Assembly: GCA_024235255.1 (NCBI GenBank)
Contig: JACKMT010000001.1
Coordinates: 868,001-932,000 of the forward strand
DNA: 64,000 nucleotides
From: Chromatiaceae bacterium
GTDB taxonomy: Bacteria > Pseudomonadota > Gammaproteobacteria > Chromatiales > Chromatiaceae
Direction: 5' to 3'
Made by a program: the position numbers and the translations under genes. Shown piece after piece: positions 26,351-34,466 of the stretch (positions are counted from its first letter, which is position 1; every line of letters starts with the position of its first letter). Below the pieces are notes generated by a model. The model saw only the letters and a list, made by a program, of their open reading frames with translations. It ran no database searches and was not told the origin of the DNA.

Positions 26351-28081
26351 ATGGCACAGTTTAGAACTTGCCCAGATACCGGGCTCTATTTTCATAAATC
26401 GGCGGAGAGTCTGATCAAGGCAAATGCGGTAGCCGCTGCAGTCGCGCTTCTCGTCGCCGGTCTTCTCGGACTCCTAGTCGTTCTCACCCGCTGGCAGGCG
26501 GTCCACCTGTTGCCGGCAGACCAGTTCTACATGGCGTTGACAGCACACGGCATCGATGCGCTGATCTTCTGGATCATCTTCTTCGAAATGGCTGTTCTGT
26601 ATGTCGCCTCGTCGGTACTGTTGCGCTGCAGGTTGGCAACACCCGCCTGGGGATGGGTGCAGTTTCTTCTTATGCTGGTCGGCGCGGTGATGACCAATGT
26701 GGCGATTTTCCAAGGCAGCTCCAGCGTCATGATGACCTCCTATGTGCCGATGCAGGCCGCCCCACACTTCTACCTCGGACTCATCCTGTTCGCGGTCGGT
26801 GCGCTGATCGGCTGCTTCATCTTCTTCGGCACCCTGGTGGTCGCCAAGCAAGAGAAGAGCTATGAAGGTTCGATTCCGCTGGTAACCTTCGGCGCCGTGA
26901 CTGCAGCCATCATCGCAGTGTTCACCATCGCCTCGGGTGCGATCATTCTGATACCCACCTTTCTGTGGTCGATTGGCTATATCGCCCATATCGACGCCGA
27001 GATGTACCGGGTTGTCTGGTGGGGTATGGGACACTCCTCGCAGCAGATCAACGTTGCCGCTCATGTGGCTATCTGGTATCTGATCGCGGGGCTGGTGTTC
27101 GGCGCCCGACCGATGTCGGAAAAGGTCAGCCGTGGCGCATACCTGCTCTACATTCTTTTCCTGCAGCTGGCCTGCGCCCACCACATCCTGGTGGATCCGG
27201 GTATCAGCGCCGAATGGAAGGTGTTCAACACCAGTTATGCGATGTATCTGGCGGTGCTGGCCAGCATGATCCACGGTCTCACCGTCCCCGGTTCGATCGA
27301 AGTTGCACAGCGCGGCAAAGGCTTCAACAACGGCTTATTCGAATGGCTGCGAAAAGCGCCCTGGGAAAACCCGGTCTTCTCCTCGATGTTCATCTCCCTG
27401 GTTACCTTCGGCTTTCTAGGCGGTATCACGGGTGTAGTCATGGGCACCGAGCAGATCAACCTGATCATTCATAACACCATCTATGTTCCCGCGCACTTCC
27501 ATGCAACCGTGGTGACGGGTACTACGATGGCCTTCATGGCTGTGACCTACTTTTTGATTCCGGTGCTGTTCCGGCGCCAGATGATCCTGCCCGGACTGGC
27601 TAAACTTCAGCCTTATATCTTCGGTGGCGGTATGACCATCCTGGTGCTGTTCATGCTCGGCGCGGGCACCTTGGGCGTATCCCGGCGCCATTGGGACATG
27701 GACTTTACGGGCGCAGCCCTCGGCTTCGACTATCCCGGAATGGCCTACACACTAATGGGTATAGGCGCTTTTGGTGGTGTCATTGGGGTCATCGGCGGCG
27801 GTATTTTCCTGCTGATTACCGTGGGTTCACTGGTGTTTGGCAAGAAACTCGAGCCTTCTGCTGGTCTGCTGCAGAGTTTTGGTTTTCCTCTGGCGGCCTC
27901 CTGCTACACCGACAAGCGGCCGGAAACCCTGCCGAGAGCGGCTCCGTTGCCCGCGGGCCACCACACCAGCAGCTTCGAAGCACCGGGCACCTTCGTTCTC
28001 GCCCTGGTACTGCTGGTTACCTTTGTCGTGTACTACTTCATCAACTGGAAGTACCTGGCATCGGTATGGCAGCTTAGCTGA
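26351..28081 (+). CDS. Heme-copper subunit I lacking the active-site Tyr; probable sNOR/eNOR-type NO reductase (NorY-like)
   Basis: A 576-aa protein with about 13 helices. All six metal ligands are in place: H66 (low-spin heme), H228, H277 and H278 (CuB), H382 (high-spin heme) and H384 (low-spin heme). In oxygen reductases of the A and B families the residue four after the first CuB His is the crosslinked Tyr (GHPxVY). Here the motif is GHSSQQ, so that position is Gln232. Loss of this Tyr is a hallmark of NO-reducing heme-copper families (sNOR, eNOR and others). Context agrees: FNR/DNR box, nir genes alongside, no norCB. Automatic annotation would call this cytochrome c oxidase subunit I. The NO-reductase role is inference from the motif and neighbours. 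Confidence 0.82.
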   Translation: MAQFRTCPDTGLYFHKSAESLIKANAVAAAVALLVAGLLGLLVVLTRWQAVHLLPADQFYMALTAHGIDALIFWIIFFEMAVLYVASSVLLRCRLATPAWGWVQFLLMLVGAVMTNVAIFQGSSSVMMTSYVPMQAAPHFYLGLILFAVGALIGCFIFFGTLVVAKQEKSYEGSIPLVTFGAVTAAIIAVFTIASGAIILIPTFLWSIGYIAHIDAEMYRVVWWGMGHSSQQINVAAHVAIWYLIAGLVFGARPMSEKVSRGAYLLYILFLQLACAHHILVDPGISAEWKVFNTSYAMYLAVLASMIHGLTVPGSIEVAQRGKGFNNGLFEWLRKAPWENPVFSSMFISLVTFGFLGGITGVVMGTEQINLIIHNTIYVPAHFHATVVTGTTMAFMAVTYFLIPVLFRRQMILPGLAKLQPYIFGGGMTILVLFMLGAGTLGVSRRHWDMDFTGAALGFDYPGMAYTLMGIGAFGGVIGVIGGGIFLLITVGSLVFGKKLEPSAGLLQSFGFPLAASCYTDKRPETLPRAAPLPAGHHTSSFEAPGTFVLALVLLVTFVVYYFINWKYLASVWQLS

Positions 28082-28090
28082 TGCAGTCCC

Positions 28091-28126
28091 GTCAGAGTGG
28101 TTGATCGTAAAATCAACCACTCTGAC
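28091..28126. repeat. Perfect 15-bp inverted repeat inside the NOR-like operon
   Basis: GTCAGAGTGGTTGAT pairs exactly with its complement across the 6-base loop CGTAAA, 10 bp after the subunit I stop. No T tract follows. It may be a partial terminator or an mRNA processing and stabilising hairpin that raises subunit levels over the assembly genes downstream. Confidence 0.75.
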
Positions 28127-28179
28127 ATTGTAAAAACGGACACCATAGATACAATAACCTACCGCCCAGCGCTTTTACG

Positions 28180-29079
28180 ATGAATGCACCGGGCCTTAAC
28201 AGAAGCGACGTAACAGTCAATATGGTTAAGCTGCTGATCAACCTCTTTAAACTGCGAATTGGCGTCATTATGTCGATTACCGCACTGGTGGCGCTGGTGG
28301 TTACACCCGGCCAGCCGGTTCAGCCATGGGAGGCACTGTTATTGACGATCGCAGTATTGCTGGCTGCCAGCAGTGCAGGCGCCTTCAATCAGTATTATGA
28401 ACGCGATCTTGATGCAACCATGCCGCGCACCAAGAACCGTCCCTTCGTTACCGGCGATCTGCCCTATAACCGCTGGTGGCTGCTGGTGATATCCTCGCTC
28501 CTGCTGGTTGGCGTGGGTATCGCAGGATTCGCTCTCAATGGAATGGCCGCGCTCCACATTTTCCTCGGTGCATTCTTTTATGCCATTGTTTATACGGTCT
28601 GGCTCAAAAGGCGCACTTGGCTCAACATCGTCATCGGCGGAGCGTCCGGCAGTTTTGCGGTACTGGCCGGTGCAGCGGTAGTAGATCCTCAACTAAGCGC
28701 GGTCCCGGTTCTGTTGGCTATCGTCCTGTTCCTGTGGACACCCTCCCACTTCTGGAGTCTGGCGATTGCCCAGAAGAGCGCTTATGCCTCTGCTGGCGTG
28801 CCCATGCTGCCGGTAGTAGTGGGCAATCAGGCTGCCGCAAAGGCGGTCCTCGCAAATACCGCCCTGCTGGTGACAATTTCAGTTCTCCCATTCTTCTTCG
28901 GCCTCGGCTGGATCTATCTGCTGGGGGCAGTTGCGGGAGGAGGATATTTTCTGTTGCGTAATATTCAGCTGGTTAGAGATCCGTCTTCCAAGATGGCGAT
29001 GAGCAGCTTTTTCGCTTCATTGATTCAGTTGATCGTGTTACTGGTTTTTGCAGTTTTAGATTCTCAACTGGTCGGCTGA
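28180..29079 (+). CDS. ctaB: Protoheme IX farnesyltransferase (heme O synthase)
   Basis: A 299-aa UbiA-family prenyltransferase with about nine helices that adds a farnesyl group to heme B. The Asp-rich substrate motif NQYYERDLDATMPRTKNRPF and the second loop YTVWLKRRTWLN are diagnostic. Within the NOR-like operon it implies that the enzyme uses heme O or heme A, with ctaA at 23-24 kb able to finish heme A. cNOR and qNOR use heme B only, so this supports a distinct enzyme class. Confidence 0.93.
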   Translation: MNAPGLNRSDVTVNMVKLLINLFKLRIGVIMSITALVALVVTPGQPVQPWEALLLTIAVLLAASSAGAFNQYYERDLDATMPRTKNRPFVTGDLPYNRWWLLVISSLLLVGVGIAGFALNGMAALHIFLGAFFYAIVYTVWLKRRTWLNIVIGGASGSFAVLAGAAVVDPQLSAVPVLLAIVLFLWTPSHFWSLAIAQKSAYASAGVPMLPVVVGNQAAAKAVLANTALLVTISVLPFFFGLGWIYLLGAVAGGGYFLLRNIQLVRDPSSKMAMSSFFASLIQLIVLLVFAVLDSQLVG

Positions 29080-29122
29080 CACTTTTTAGCCGGCTGCATG
29101 CTGAGACGGTCTCTGCTTACCC

Positions 29123-29950
29123 ATGCGCCATTTACTAGCGCTTCTTTTAGTAGTTTTTTCGGCTGCCCCCCCCCATTTCGTCTCTGCTAACGAAGGGGGA
29201 ACGAGTGGGCCGGATTCCGTTAAAAATTTTCAGTATAAAACTGCGTTGCAATCCAGCCAGGCCGCCATAGGCCGTAAGCTGGACGACTATCTATTTACCG
29301 ATCAGAACGGTCGATCGATAAGAGTTTCGGATTTCCATGGGAAACCGCTGGTACTCAGTCTTATCTATACCAGCTGTTACCACATTTGCCCAATGACGAC
29401 CAGGCACTTGAGCAAGGTGGTCGAAAAAGCACGGGAAGCGCTGGGACACGACAGCTTTTCAGTGGCAGTTCTGGGTTTTGATGCTCAGCATGACACACCT
29501 CAGGCAATGATCTCCTACGCCAAGAAACAGGGAATCGCGAATGCAGAGTGGTTTTTATTGAGTGCTGACAGTGACACTGTCAATGCGCTAAGCAAACAGC
29601 TCGGCTTTCTGTTTTTTACTTCGCCCAATGGATTCGACCATATCGTTCAGGCCAGCGTAATAGATGCCAATCGTATCGTCTATACGCAAGTATATGGGGA
29701 GGTTTTTGAAACTCCGCTGCTGGTCGAACCATTAAAAGACCTGGTGCTGGGACGCCCTAAACCAGGCCAATCTTTTTTCGAAGAACTGGTCGACAAGGTC
29801 CGTTTTTTTTGCACCGCTTATGACCCCAGCCGGGACGGTTATCAGTTCGATTACTCGCTTTTTATTGGGCTCGTTATCGGTGCAATGATTATTCTTTCTG
29901 GGCTGTTGTTTGTCTTTTTCGAATTACTCAAGAAAAGACGGCTCGACTGA
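29123..29950 (+). CDS. SCO1/SenC protein with C-terminal membrane anchor
   Basis: A 275-aa protein: signal peptide (about 1-22), thioredoxin fold with copper ligands C85 and C89 (SCYHIC) and H173 (FDHIV), then a second hydrophobic helix near the C-terminus (about 245-268). It differs from the N-anchored SCO1 at 21561. It closes the operon after ctaB and probably loads CuA of the NorS-like subunit. The neighbourhood NorS - NorY - SenC matches the operon described in ammonia-oxidising bacteria. Confidence 0.9.
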   Translation: MRHLLALLLVVFSAAPPHFVSANEGGTSGPDSVKNFQYKTALQSSQAAIGRKLDDYLFTDQNGRSIRVSDFHGKPLVLSLIYTSCYHICPMTTRHLSKVVEKAREALGHDSFSVAVLGFDAQHDTPQAMISYAKKQGIANAEWFLLSADSDTVNALSKQLGFLFFTSPNGFDHIVQASVIDANRIVYTQVYGEVFETPLLVEPLKDLVLGRPKPGQSFFEELVDKVRFFCTAYDPSRDGYQFDYSLFIGLVIGAMIILSGLLFVFFELLKKRRLD

Positions 29951-30084
29951 AGTTGACCAGCCGGATGATTAAATCCAGTAGTGATGGCGTTACTTCATTG
30001 TTCCGTTAAACCACGCTCTGTTCATCAGCCTGTACATGACCCAAGTATGCAGCATTCTGCCTATCATGAAGCAAAAAAACGCTA

Positions 30085-30098
30085 TTGATCAATGTCAT
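30085..30098. promoter_or_regulatory. FNR/DNR-like box before the cytochrome b/FlpD operon
   Basis: TTGAT-CAAT-GTCAT matches 8 of 10 half-site bases and lies about 88 bp upstream of the first gene, a normal activating distance. Confidence 0.5.
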
Positions 30099-30185
30099 TT
30101 CCAACCGGCAGCAGATAAAAATATCATACTGTTCACCTTTTCTGGTGACTTCTCACCCAAGTAAAAATCAAGAGGCGATCAGAGA

Positions 30186-31742
30186 TTGAAATCGGTCAAT
30201 CCAATAAAGCGAGGCTATTTAGCGCTCGAAGAGTGGTTCAACATCTCCTTTGGACCGGAATGGAATCCCCTCTATCATCTGGGTACGCTCACTTTCTTCT
30301 TTTTCTGGGTGGTGCTGGTCAGTGGCATCTACCTGTTCATATATTTCGACACCAGTGTTTCCGGAGCCTATAACTCGGTTGAATACCTGACCCACGAGCA
30401 GTGGTATCTGGGTGGCGTCATGCGCAGCCTGCATCGTTATGCATCCGATGCTGCGGTCGCTACGATCATTCTACATATGTTCCGGGAGTTCGCACTGGAC
30501 CGCTACCGAGGATTTCGCTGGTTTTCCTGGATGACAGGGGTGCCGACACTCTGGTTCGTTATTACTCTGGGCATCACCGGCTACTGGCTGGTGTGGGATG
30601 AGTTGGGCCTCTATGTGGCGGTATTGTCGTCCCAACTCATGGACGCTCTGCCCATTGTTGCCGGATCCATGGCAAGTAACTTTCTGGAAGGACAACTTAC
30701 CGACCGTTTCTTCACGCTGATGGGTTTTCTGCATCTGCTGGGACAGCCGGTGATACTCATCTTTGCACTTTGGATCCACGTCAAGCGGCTTTCTCATGTC
30801 GAAGTCAGCGCGCCTCGAGGCTTGGCCATCGGCAGCTTTATCGCACTGCTGGCTCTCTCCTTTATTTGGCCGGCGGTCAGTCACGAACCCGCCAATCTGC
30901 ACAAAGTCCCGGCTGTTCTGAATCTTGACTGGTTTTATCTTAATATCTACCCTGCGCTCGATTATCTAACCGCGGGACAGACTTGGATATTGACCCTGGG
31001 CGTCACAACTTTACTGATGATCATGCCCTGGTTACCCCCGAAAAAAACCGGTGCGGCGGCAGAAGTACATCTGGACGAATGCAACGGCTGCGGACAATGC
31101 GCTGTCGACTGCCCGTTCGATGCAATAAGCGTACGAACCAGAACCGACGGTGCCCGCTGGGAGTATGAAGTGGTGGTGGACGATAATCTCTGCGCTGCCT
31201 GTGGTATCTGTGTGGGCTCCTGCCACTCTTCCAATCCATTCCGTTCGAGTAAGAAGGCACTCGAAACCGGCATCGACATGCCGCAGTTCCCTATCGATCA
31301 AGTGCGCAGCCAAACCAAAGCCGCGCTGGATGCATTACAGGGGGAGAGCAAAATTATCGTATTCGGCTGTGATCACTCCTTCGATGTTTCAGAGTTGAAG
31401 GAGGCTAATGTCGCAACATTGAGTTTTCTGTGCACCGGTATGATGCCGCCGACACTGGTTGAGTATGCGCTTAAAAACGGCGCGGATGGTGTCTTTTTAA
31501 CCGGCTGCAGAAACGGCGACTGCTATTTTCGATACGGCAACGTGTGGTTGGATAAACGTTTCTATGAAGGCCGCAAACCGGTGCTCAGAGAACGGGTGGA
31601 TAGGTCTCGCATCACCATCTTCCGGGCAGCTGTTACCGATAGCAAAAAGATCCGCCGGGAACTGGCAGCTTTTACCGATCGAATTTCTGAGTTGAAGCGG
31701 GTGGCAGACGATGCCGGTATGAAGGAGGCCGAGAATGCTTAG
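30186..31742 (+). CDS. Cytochrome b - double [4Fe-4S] ferredoxin - FlpD/MvhD fusion
   Basis: A 518-aa three-part protein. Residues 25-285 are a cytochrome b/b6-type membrane domain with two bis-His heme pairs: H83/H97 on one helix and H183/H198 on another. Residues 295-350 hold two cluster sites, C299-C302-C305-C309 and C336-C339-C342-C346. Residues 390-490 match the FlpD/MvhD family (Cys395, Cys416, then NGADGVFLTGCRNGDC with C441 and C446), known from hydrogenase-heterodisulfide reductase electron transfer. The start is TTG at 30186, a few bases after GAGGCGATCAGAG. The architecture would link a membrane heme/quinol site to a cytoplasmic Fe-S partner. It overlaps the next gene by 8 bp and lies in an operon with a divergent heme-copper subunit, so it is the likely electron-input module (inference). 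Confidence 0.85.
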   Translation: MKSVNPIKRGYLALEEWFNISFGPEWNPLYHLGTLTFFFFWVVLVSGIYLFIYFDTSVSGAYNSVEYLTHEQWYLGGVMRSLHRYASDAAVATIILHMFREFALDRYRGFRWFSWMTGVPTLWFVITLGITGYWLVWDELGLYVAVLSSQLMDALPIVAGSMASNFLEGQLTDRFFTLMGFLHLLGQPVILIFALWIHVKRLSHVEVSAPRGLAIGSFIALLALSFIWPAVSHEPANLHKVPAVLNLDWFYLNIYPALDYLTAGQTWILTLGVTTLLMIMPWLPPKKTGAAAEVHLDECNGCGQCAVDCPFDAISVRTRTDGARWEYEVVVDDNLCAACGICVGSCHSSNPFRSSKKALETGIDMPQFPIDQVRSQTKAALDALQGESKIIVFGCDHSFDVSELKEANVATLSFLCTGMMPPTLVEYALKNGADGVFLTGCRNGDCYFRYGNVWLDKRFYEGRKPVLRERVDRSRITIFRAAVTDSKKIRRELAAFTDRISELKRVADDAGMKEAENA

Positions 31743-32238
31743 CCCAAAACGCTTGATCCTGCAGGTGTTGAACTATACCGTGTTTATGGTGCTCGTTTGG
31801 TATTTCTCTTTCAGTCCGCCTTATGTTCGCTTGACGCCGGAACAGTCGATGATCACACTGGCGGTCTCTCATGCCGGTAAACCGGTGCAGGAGTGCCGTA
31901 GAAAAAGTCCCGAAGAGCTGGCCAAGCTGCCACCGAATATGCGTGTGCTCGAAGAGTGTCCGCGGGAAAGATCTCCAGTAAAAATAGAGGTGCTGCTGGA
32001 TGACGAGGCCGTTATAGACCAGCACGTGAATCCCCCGGGTCTATATAAAGATCAAGGGGTCGACATTTACCACAGCGTCAAGGTACCAATCGGAGAACAC
32101 AGGCTGGAAGTACGCATGAACGACAATGTTCGCGAAGATGGACCGACCCACCACTATCTGCAATCGGTATCGCTTGATCCAGCGGAACTGCTGGTCATCC
32201 AGTTCAACAGCGCTGCGAATCAATTTGTAATCAGATAA
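31735..32238 (+). CDS. Small membrane-anchored periplasmic protein of the second heme-copper operon
   Basis: A 167-aa protein: one N-terminal helix (about 7-26) and a beta-rich periplasmic body with paired Cys (C54 and C75 region) that could form a disulfide. I do not recognise the family. The 8-bp overlap with the cytochrome b/FlpD gene and the 57-bp gap to the heme-copper gene mark it as an operon member. It might stand in for subunit II, but it has no CuA or heme motif. Treat it as a putative structural or assembly subunit. Confidence 0.7.
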   Translation: MLSPKRLILQVLNYTVFMVLVWYFSFSPPYVRLTPEQSMITLAVSHAGKPVQECRRKSPEELAKLPPNMRVLEECPRERSPVKIEVLLDDEAVIDQHVNPPGLYKDQGVDIYHSVKVPIGEHRLEVRMNDNVREDGPTHHYLQSVSLDPAELLVIQFNSAANQFVIR

Positions 32239-32295
32239 CTTTGAAGAATCTCAATCTCACGGGCTCAACCCAACCCCGGAGTTAAATAACCGGAT

Positions 32296-33687
32296 ATGAA
32301 CAGCGACCAATTAATCAACAATCGGATTATCGACGGCTTCGATCTGGATATTCCGGATGCCAAATCACAGCGGCTTACCTCTGCCTGGTTGATGCTGGCA
32401 CTTGGATCACTGGTTGTTGCGGGACTTTTAACCATTCTGATCGTGATGTCACGTACTCCCGGGGTGCAGGAGATCTTCCCCTGGATAGATTTCTTTCACA
32501 CTGCACTGGTGGTTCACGTCGATCTTACGGTACTAGTGTGGTTTCTCTCCTGCGCCGGGATTTTCTGGACATTAAACAGCACTGGAAAATGTTCTCGCTG
32601 CGGTTGGGGAGCGCTGTGGCTGGCAGTCATAGGAACCGCGGTTATCAGTCTGTCGCCATTTTTGGGAGCAGGCAGTCCGTTGATGAACAACTACGTTCCA
32701 GTATTGCAGGATCCGATCTTTTTTGTCGGGCTGGGAGTATTTGGTCTGGGTTTTACGCTGCTGGTGCTGCGCGGACTGCTCTATTCCAAACCAATGGGGC
32801 GTGCGGTAAGCGGGGCGGGCGCACTTCGCTTCGGTCTGATGACCGGACTGGTGATCGCGCTGATTTCAGTTGCCGCTGCGGTCGCCTCCTATCTCGGCAT
32901 CCCGGAGATTATCGAAGGACAGCACTATTATGAACTGCTGTTCTGGGGTGGCGGCCATACCATACAGTTCACACATATCCAGTTGATGTTAGTCGCCTGG
33001 TTATGGCTTGCCACCATGTCCGGTCTGAACGTCAAGCTCAGTCCCAGAATTGCAGTGTTGTTGTTTGCGCTGGGCGCCATACCGGCACTGATGACAATCT
33101 ATGTCTACGTCGCTTTTGATATCGGATCAGGTGAGCACATGCTCTGGCTCACCTGGTTGATGCAATACGGCGGAGGAATTGCAGCTCTACCCATGGCACT
33201 GGCGTTGATTCCCGCATTCTTCGGTGCTCGAAAAAATGCTGACGATTTAATTCGTGCGCAGCGATCTGCGCTGTTTTTTTCAATCCTGCTATTTGGTATC
33301 GGCGGCATCATCGGCTTCATGATAAGCGGCAGTAACGTTACCATTCCTGCCCACTATCACGGATCCATCGTTGCGGTTACCTTGGCCTTTATGGGCGTCA
33401 TTTACCATGCTCTTCCGCGTATCGGGTTCCGTAAGCCATCAGGCGCTATGGCGCGTTTCCAGCCATCGATTTATGCCGCTGGACAGATGATGCACGTAAT
33501 CGGCTTAGCTTGGTCAGGCGGGTATGGTGTTCAGCGGAAAACCGCCGGAGCCGCCCAAGGACTGGAGAGTATCGAGAAAATAGTCAGTATGGGAATGATG
33601 GGACTCGGCGGCCTGATCGCCATCATCGGTGGCACTCTCTTTTTGATTGTGGTGTTCAAAGCCATGTGGCCGGAAAAACGACTGTGA
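32296..33687 (+). CDS. Divergent heme-copper oxidoreductase subunit I, probable gNOR-type NO reductase
   Basis: A 463-aa protein with about 12 helices, at the NOR-like short end of the superfamily. Heme ligands can be placed: H74 (VVHVDLTV, low spin) and H353/H355 (PAHYHG). The first CuB His is H221 in GGGHTIQF, but the Tyr position four residues on is Phe225. The usual His-His pair of CuB is replaced by Glu280-His281 (SGEHML). It is therefore not an oxygen reductase of types A, B or C, and it lacks the norC partner of cNOR. The features fit the 'gNOR' class proposed for heme-copper NO reductases with an altered CuB site (family assignment from memory, moderate certainty). An electron-input fusion and a small membrane protein precede it. 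Confidence 0.78.
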   Translation: MNSDQLINNRIIDGFDLDIPDAKSQRLTSAWLMLALGSLVVAGLLTILIVMSRTPGVQEIFPWIDFFHTALVVHVDLTVLVWFLSCAGIFWTLNSTGKCSRCGWGALWLAVIGTAVISLSPFLGAGSPLMNNYVPVLQDPIFFVGLGVFGLGFTLLVLRGLLYSKPMGRAVSGAGALRFGLMTGLVIALISVAAAVASYLGIPEIIEGQHYYELLFWGGGHTIQFTHIQLMLVAWLWLATMSGLNVKLSPRIAVLLFALGAIPALMTIYVYVAFDIGSGEHMLWLTWLMQYGGGIAALPMALALIPAFFGARKNADDLIRAQRSALFFSILLFGIGGIIGFMISGSNVTIPAHYHGSIVAVTLAFMGVIYHALPRIGFRKPSGAMARFQPSIYAAGQMMHVIGLAWSGGYGVQRKTAGAAQGLESIEKIVSMGMMGLGGLIAIIGGTLFLIVVFKAMWPEKRL

Positions 33688-33738
33688 ACGGCGCCTTTTT
33701 GTGTGTTGATAAGCACCCGATTGAATTGCACTTAAATG

Positions 33739-33915
33739 TTAAAATTGCTTGATCAGCTCAAATAATCCCAATGCAAGCACCATTATAATCGCAAAAAACA
33801 CCAGCGAACGATTTTCAAATCGCGCACCCCGTCTGATTTCTATCTGATTTAAAATCCAGTCGGAGACAAAATAAAGTACCAGCCCGGCAACCGTAAAAGC
33901 AACGATATCCAACAC
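33739..33915 (-). CDS. 58-aa two-helix membrane protein
   Basis: A small protein with two hydrophobic helices joined by a charged turn (NQIEIRRGARFENRS). Start GTG at 33915 with GAGAGGGAG about 9 bp upstream. It converges on the heme-copper gene with about 50 bp between stops. I do not know its function. It clusters with two other minus-strand membrane protein genes and may assist the adjacent enzyme. Confidence 0.6.
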   Translation of the reverse strand: MLDIVAFTVAGLVLYFVSDWILNQIEIRRGARFENRSLVFFAIIMVLALGLFELIKQF

Positions 33916-33980
33916 AATCGGATACTCCCTCTCAGCTTTTCATCTGTGACAACATTCCGCGGCACCACGGATTCACAGCG

Positions 33981-34412
33981 TTATATTTGCGGTGGATACA
34001 GATGGAATCCAAACAGGTAAATCAGCACACCAGTCACTGAGACATAGAGCCAAAGAGGCAATGTCCACCGGGTTATTCGCTGATGAAGTGCAATCCTGTC
34101 ACGGAGCGCAAACGTCACTGTTAGAACTATCATTGGCAGTATAACCACCGCCAATATTATGTGTGAAAACAAAATCAGGAAATAAATCGGGCGAATAAAT
34201 CCCTGTCCGGAAAAAGGCATGTAACCAACTTGACTATGGTAGTAGAGATAGGACACAAGAAATAACGTAGAAACTACCAGTGCAGATACCATGCAGATCT
34301 TATGGGCACGCTTGTCACCTTTGCGTATGAAAACGTATGCCGCCACTATCAAACACGCAGAAATAGCATTAAGTGTCGCTTGCAAGGGGGGCAAATAAGA
34401 GGTGATATCCAT
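33981..34412 (-). CDS. DUF420 family membrane protein
   Basis: A 143-aa protein with four helices and conserved His residues (KRAHKICM, YYHSQVGY, LFSHIILA, ALHQRITRW). DUF420 members are commonly encoded with cytochrome oxidase and denitrification assembly genes; the biochemical role is not established. It is set between the 58-aa protein and an unknown single-helix protein, all minus strand, facing the second heme-copper operon. A role in heme or copper insertion is plausible but only inferred from location. Confidence 0.8.
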   Translation of the reverse strand: MDITSYLPPLQATLNAISACLIVAAYVFIRKGDKRAHKICMVSALVVSTLFLVSYLYYHSQVGYMPFSGQGFIRPIYFLILFSHIILAVVILPMIVLTVTFALRDRIALHQRITRWTLPLWLYVSVTGVLIYLFGFHLYPPQI

Positions 34413-34466
34413 TTAACTACATCGGGTATAAGTACATACATTGATAAACACCATCATCGCCACCGT

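Noticed and set aside
26351..28081. Annotation as an aa3/ba3 oxygen reductase subunit I
   Set aside because: Despite general similarity and the CuA partner, the Tyr required in O2 reductases is Gln232, and the regulatory context is denitrification. An NO reductase reading fits better, though it is untested.
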